Shown here: piece after piece, positions 60,554-64,000 of the stretch
How the letters are laid out: the number at the start of each line of letters is the position of its first letter
Numbering within the stretch: position 1 is the stretch's first letter
Origin: Aristaeella lactis
Lineage (GTDB): Bacteria; Bacillota; Clostridia; Christensenellales; Aristaeellaceae
Assembly: GCF_018118585.1 (NCBI RefSeq)
Contig: NZ_CP069421.1
Location: forward strand, 1,178,001 to 1,242,000
Length of the DNA stretch: 64,000 nt
Direction: 5' to 3'
The notes under the pieces: model-generated
Databases searched by the model: none
Seen by the model: only the letters and a program-made list of their open reading frames with translations
What the model was told of the DNA's origin: nothing
Position numbers and translations under genes: made by a program

Positions 60554-61282
60554 TTACATCGCGATTCCGCCGTCAACCCGGAGGACTTCGCCCGTCACAT
60601 ATTCAGCGCATGCCAGGAACGCCGCCGCGTCGGCCACGTCTTCCGCCTTGCCCATCCGGCCCAGCGGGATCTTCTCCAGCAGCGGATTCTCCGCCTGGCT
60701 TTCTGTCATGTCCGTCGCGATAAACCCCGGGGCAATGGCGTTGCAGCGAATCCCCTTCGGTGCCAGTTCCCTGGCGACGGATTTCGTCAGGCCGATCAGG
60801 CCCGCCTTGGACGCGGCATAATTGCATTGTCCCGCGTTGCCCATGATCCCCGCCACAGAAGTGATATTGATCACGCAGCCCTCCCGGTTCCGGATAAACA
60901 GGCCGGCACAGTGGCGGATCATGTTGAAAGCGCCCTTGAGGTTGGTATCCAGGACGGCGTCATAATCCTCTTCCTTCATCATGGCCAGCAGCCCGTCCCG
61001 GGTGATCCCCGCGTTGTTCACCAGGATATGCGCCGTTCCGAAATCTGCTTTGATCTGTGCCACGTTTTCTTTTACAGTGGCATAATCCGCCACGTCACAC
61101 CGGTAAGCCTTCGCGTTTACGCCGTATTCCTCCCGGCACTGCCGGCTGACAGCTTCCGCCGCATCCGTGTTTCCCGCGTAAATAACGGCGATATCCGCTC
61201 CCATGGAGGCCAGTTTCAGCGCGATGGCTTTGCCGATCCCCCGGGAACCGCCGGTCACGATCGCTGTTTTTTCCTTTAACAT
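60554..61282 (-). CDS. fabG: 3-oxoacyl-ACP reductase FabG
   Basis: A 242-residue short-chain dehydrogenase. The NADPH-binding loop is TGGSRGIG (10-17), NNAG is at 89-92, and the catalytic Ser142, Tyr155 and Lys159 (YAASK) are present. The C-terminus (VTGEVLRVDGGIAM) is typical. It overlaps fabD by 7 nt. Confidence 0.97.
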   Translation of the reverse strand: MLKEKTAIVTGGSRGIGKAIALKLASMGADIAVIYAGNTDAAEAVSRQCREEYGVNAKAYRCDVADYATVKENVAQIKADFGTAHILVNNAGITRDGLLAMMKEEDYDAVLDTNLKGAFNMIRHCAGLFIRNREGCVINITSVAGIMGNAGQCNYAASKAGLIGLTKSVARELAPKGIRCNAIAPGFIATDMTESQAENPLLEKIPLGRMGKAEDVADAAAFLACAEYVTGEVLRVDGGIAM

Positions 61283-62175
61283 GCTTCCACCTCAGAAAGA
61301 TATTCTGTCACGCTGACCGCCGTGACGTCGCTGCTGATCCTCCGGATCATATTGCAGAGCGTCTTCCCGGGGCCGATCTCAATGAAGGTGTCAACCCCGC
61401 CCTTGATCATATTGCGGATGATCTTTTCCCACAGCACCGGGCTGAAGATCTGCCCGGAAAGCAGCTCCGCCGCGTTTCCGGCGTAAAGCCCGGCTGTCAT
61501 ATTGGAGTACAGCGGAATGGTGTTTTCCCTGATCTCCGCCTGCGCCAGCGCTTCGGCAAAATCATCGGCCGCCTTCCGCATAAACGGTGAATGGAAAGCG
61601 CCTTTCACTTTCAGGGGAATAGCCCGGCCGCCCGCGGCTTTCACATCCTCAAAAAATCCAGCCATCTGTGAGGAAAGGCCGGAAACCGTGACCTGCCCCG
61701 GGCAGTTGAAGTTTACAGGATACACTTCCTCATGCCTGCCGCAGATCTCCCGAACCTGTTCTTCGGTCAGCTTCACCACCGCAGCCATGGACGTATCCTG
61801 CTTTTCCGCTTCTCGCTGCATCAGTTCCCCGCGCCTGCAGACAAGCCGGAAACCTGTTTCCATATCAAACAGCCCGCAGGCCGCGGCCGCCGCCACCTCG
61901 CCCAGGGAAAAGCCCGCCGCCGCGTCAGGCACAACGCCTTTGTCCATCAGCACGGACGCAGCCGCAAGCTCCGTGGCAAAGAGGCAGGGCTGTGTGTTCC
62001 GGGTTTCCTTCAGTTCTTCCTCTGAGCCCGCGAAGCACTGGGCGGATGTGCCGGGGCGGATGGCATCGCAGGCGGCAAATACTGCTTCCGCGGCCGCATA
62101 CTTTTCCGCCAGCTCCTTGCCCATGCCCGGATACTGGTCTCCCTGTCCTGAAAACACGAATGCTATTTTACCCAT
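61276..62175 (-). CDS. fabD: Malonyl-CoA:ACP transacylase
   Basis: A 299-residue transacylase. It starts KIAFVFSGQGDQYPGMG. The nucleophile is Ser90 in AGFSLGEVAA and the catalytic His195 is in KGAFHSPFM. It overlaps both fabK (13 nt) and fabG (7 nt). Confidence 0.96.
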   Translation of the reverse strand: MGKIAFVFSGQGDQYPGMGKELAEKYAAAEAVFAACDAIRPGTSAQCFAGSEEELKETRNTQPCLFATELAAASVLMDKGVVPDAAAGFSLGEVAAAAACGLFDMETGFRLVCRRGELMQREAEKQDTSMAAVVKLTEEQVREICGRHEEVYPVNFNCPGQVTVSGLSSQMAGFFEDVKAAGGRAIPLKVKGAFHSPFMRKAADDFAEALAQAEIRENTIPLYSNMTAGLYAGNAAELLSGQIFSPVLWEKIIRNMIKGGVDTFIEIGPGKTLCNMIRRISSDVTAVSVTEYLSEVEAC

Positions 62176-63107
62176 TGAGATGCCCTCCGGAGGAGCGGTT
62201 CCGCTCCTTCCGCAACTTCCCTGATAATCTCCGCAGCCGGCTGTTCCTTACGGACCATGGCCGCGATCTGTCCCGACAGGAAACAGCCCTTTTCGCTGTC
62301 TCCTTCCTGCACCGCAAGCCTGAGAGCTCCCCGTCCCAGGGCTTCCAGGTTCTCATCCGGCATTCCGCCGTATTCCGCTTTCGCGTATTCCCTGGCGAAA
62401 GGTGTACGCAGGCTGCGGACCGGATGGCCCAGCCGCCTGCCGGTCACCATGGTGCAAAGATCCGTAGCTTTCAGGATCTTCTCCTTATAGGAAGGATGAA
62501 TGGTACATTCTTCCGCGCTCAGGAAGCGGGTTCCCATCTGGACACCGCAGGCGCCCAGCATAAAGGCAGCTGCCATTCCCCGTCCGTCGGCGATACCGCC
62601 CGCCGCGATCACAGGGAGGTTCGTTGCGTCACAGACTTGCGGAACCAGCACCATGGTGGTCAGTTCCCCCACATGGCCGCCGCTTTCGCCGCCTTCCGCG
62701 ATCAGCGCGGAAGCGCCGAGACGGGTCATCAGTTTCGCCATGGCCACTGAAGCCACCACCGGAATGACCTTTATGCCCGCCGCGAGCCAGTCTTTGATAT
62801 ACGCGGAAGGATTACCGGCACCCGTTGTGACCACTTCCACCTTTTCCTCTGTCACAACACGGGCCACTTCCTCCGCAAAAGGGCTGAGCAGCATGATGTT
62901 GACGCCCACCGGTTTTCCGGTCAGCTTCCTGGCTTCCCGAACCTGCTGCCTGACGTAATCCCCCGGCGCGTTTCCGGCCGCGATGATCCCGAGGCCGCCG
63001 CCGTTGGACACCGCTGCCGCCAGCTTTGCGTCGGCGATCCAGGCCATACCTCCCTGGAAAACGGGATAGCGTATCCCCAGCATCTCACAAATGGCTGACT
63101 GTATCAT
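62163..63107 (-). CDS. fabK: Enoyl-ACP reductase II (FabK)
   Basis: A 314-residue FMN-dependent enoyl-ACP reductase of the 2-nitropropane-dioxygenase fold. PVFQGGMAWIADAKLAAAVS, NGGGLGIIAAG, EGGESGGHVG (about 140-149) and AAGGIADGRGMAAAF with GVQMGTRFL at the phosphate site are intact. ATG 63107 (MIQSAIC) is chosen over an ATG at 63152 that would lie inside the ACP gene. It replaces FabI, as in many Clostridia and streptococci. Confidence 0.93.
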   Translation of the reverse strand: MIQSAICEMLGIRYPVFQGGMAWIADAKLAAAVSNGGGLGIIAAGNAPGDYVRQQVREARKLTGKPVGVNIMLLSPFAEEVARVVTEEKVEVVTTGAGNPSAYIKDWLAAGIKVIPVVASVAMAKLMTRLGASALIAEGGESGGHVGELTTMVLVPQVCDATNLPVIAAGGIADGRGMAAAFMLGACGVQMGTRFLSAEECTIHPSYKEKILKATDLCTMVTGRRLGHPVRSLRTPFAREYAKAEYGGMPDENLEALGRGALRLAVQEGDSEKGCFLSGQIAAMVRKEQPAAEIIREVAEGAEPLLRRASQWVK

Positions 63108-63111
63108 GTTC

Positions 63112-63333
63112 TTATCCCTGCCTGCTCTGGATAAACTTGTCCAGGTCATCAATGGTTTCCACTTTCCGGTCCAGTTCGATCTCGATGCCGATCTCGTCCT
63201 CCAGGTTCATCAGCAGTTCCTCAGTGTCCAGGGAGTCGATCCCCAGTTCGGCGAATTTGCTTTCCGGTTTGATCGCGGCAACATCCACGCCGGTCCGTTC
63301 CGATACGATTTTTGCGATAGCCTCAAAGTACAT
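63112..63333 (-). CDS. acpP: Acyl carrier protein
   Basis: A 73-residue ACP, first gene of the fatty-acid operon. The phosphopantetheine-bearing Ser34 is in ELGIDSLDTEEL. ATG 63333 has GGAGGG upstream; the frame is open to 63423 but without a site. FabK follows after 4 bp. Confidence 0.95.
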   Translation of the reverse strand: MYFEAIAKIVSERTGVDVAAIKPESKFAELGIDSLDTEELLMNLEDEIGIEIELDRKVETIDDLDKFIQSRQG

Positions 63334-63448
63334 AGTCCATTCCCTCCGGTCTTTTATTCCGGCAGCATTCCGCCGCCCGATGCAATATTCTACAGACGGG
63401 ATGTTCCAAAAAGGGCTGCTCAACGTTCCACATCCGTTCCCCGGTAAA

Positions 63449-63474
63449 AATTCAGAATTCAGAATTCAGAATTA
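63449..63474. repeat. Microsatellite CAGAATT
   Basis: Tandem CAGAATT units upstream of the fatty-acid operon. The 310-bp spacer up to rplA also holds two terminators and an AT tract. No gene and no clear operator were seen in it. Confidence 0.75.
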
Positions 63475-63515
63475 ATGGTTGAACTCCATATCCCGTTTTT
63501 CACACTGCATCAAAT

Positions 63516-63550
63516 CAAAAAGGACAGCTTCCGATTATCGGAAGCTGTCC
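63516..63550 (-). terminator. Second minus-strand terminator after rplA
   Basis: A 13- to 14-bp stem (GGACAGCTTCCGA paired with its complement) with TTTTT on the minus-strand side. It lies about 50 bp past the rplA terminator, with no gene between. Confidence 0.85.
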
Positions 63551-63560
63551 TATCCACTAT

Positions 63561-63597
63561 TTTTAAGTTTTCAGTTTTCAGTTTTCATTATTCATTA
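63561..63597. repeat. Tract TTTTAAGTTTTCAGTTTTCAG
   Basis: A near copy of the tract at 43549-43585, placed between the two terminators. Confidence 0.6.
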
Positions 63598-63603
63598 AAC
63601 ATG

Positions 63604-63634
63604 AAAAGAGTCCGGCTTTTCAGCCGGACTCTTT
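63604..63634 (-). terminator. rplA terminator
   Basis: On the minus strand, AAAGAGTCCGGCT, a 4-nt loop, AGCCGGACTCTTT, then TC, directly after the rplA stop. Confidence 0.88.
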
Positions 63635-63644
63635 ATCATGTTCA

Positions 63645-64000
63645 TCAGAACTTCAGCGGATTCACGCGGACGGCGGGACCCATGGTGCTGGAGAGATAAA
63701 CACTCTTCATATAGGTACCCTTGGCAGCCGCGGGCTTCGCCTTGTTGATGGCGTCCATCAGCACGCTCAGGTTCTCCTGAAGCTTTTCCTTGCCGAAGGA
63801 AACCTTGCCAATCGGGCAGTGGATGATAGCGGTCTTGTCCAGACGGTATTCCACTTTACCGGCTTTGATGTCGTTCACCGCACGGGCGATGTCCATGGTC
63901 ACGGTGCCGGACTTCGGGTTGGGCATGAGGCCCTTCGGGCCCAGCACACGACCGATGCGGCCGACCATACCCATCATATCGGGGGTGGCAACGCAGACGT
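63645..64000 (-). CDS. rplA: 50S ribosomal protein L1, C-terminal part
   Basis: The last 118 residues of L1. Before the internal Met at 63977 the frame continues as VCVATPD, so the full gene starts outside the window. [20 protein letters not shown] and the C-terminal [17 protein letters not shown] are diagnostic. L1 binds 23S rRNA at the E-site stalk. Its usual downstream neighbours rplJ-rplL are not here. Confidence 0.95.
   Translation of the reverse strand, partial: VCVATPDMMGMVGRIGRVLGPKGLMPNPKSGTVTMDIARAVNDIKAGKVEYRLDKTAIIHCPIGKVSFGKEKLQENLSVLMDAINKAKPAAAKGTYMKSVYLSSTMGPAVRVNPLKF

Overview
The window looks like chromosomal DNA from a Gram-positive, Clostridia-type Firmicute. The evidence is the asp23-amaP-DUF2273-nusB stress/envelope cluster, a FabK/FabF type II fatty-acid operon, a classical L10 leader and many CHAP, SH3 and peptidoglycan-binding secreted proteins. 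No outer-membrane genes are seen. The host genes are GC-rich at third positions, while 21.1-30.8 kb is clearly AT-rich. The genus cannot be named from the sequence.

Layout. 0-7.7 kb: minus-strand housekeeping genes (folD start, TsaD-like protein, nusB, DUF2273, amaP, asp23, aspS, hisS), separated by repeat-rich spacers. 8.2-15.6 kb: secreted cell-wall proteins, the rplJ-rplL operon with promoter, leader and attenuator, dapF and small membrane proteins. 15.6-16.4 kb: a GntR regulator. 16.46-30.85 kb: a Tn7-like transposon. 30.9-35.3 kb: secreted and membrane proteins, a LacI regulator and tRNA-Thr(GGU). 35.3-38.8 kb: a P-type cation ATPase and a DUF6273 protein. 38.9-47.5 kb: a CotH / DUF4956 / VTC / CapA / AAA+ cluster. 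47.9-53.7 kb: an SNF2-SWIM helicase, a thioesterase and a PAS-SARP-like regulator. 53.8-63.3 kb: an acyl-CoA synthetase and the acpP-fabK-fabD-fabG-fabF-accB-fabZ-accC-accD-accA operon. 63.6-64 kb: the 3' part of rplA.

The most notable object is the Tn7-like element. It has matching multi-site ends (six 18-bp motifs on the left, four inverted on the right), a 5-bp flanking duplication (ATCTG), and the gene set tniQ/tnsD-tnsA-tnsB-tnsC with intact catalytic residues. After tnsC comes a protein made of four helicase-associated (HA) repeats. Upstream, a LexA-like S24 repressor and a catalytically degenerate ISL3-transposase-like protein diverge around four exactly spaced 20-bp iterons. The cargo near the left end is a patchwork: an Xis-like HTH, the tail of a DNA methyltransferase, phage DUF4314, a distal tail gene and a truncated tail endopeptidase gene, the last two split by a TetR-controlled DegV/membrane-protein cassette.

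The host spacers carry several repeat classes: 7-8 bp microsatellites that encode the last residues of two proteins, a dispersed GTCATCTCGACC...GGAGAGATCT element, arrays of variable hairpins joined by a constant TGTGAAATAT linker, and a pair of hairpins sharing GTTGT/GTAACAAC borders.
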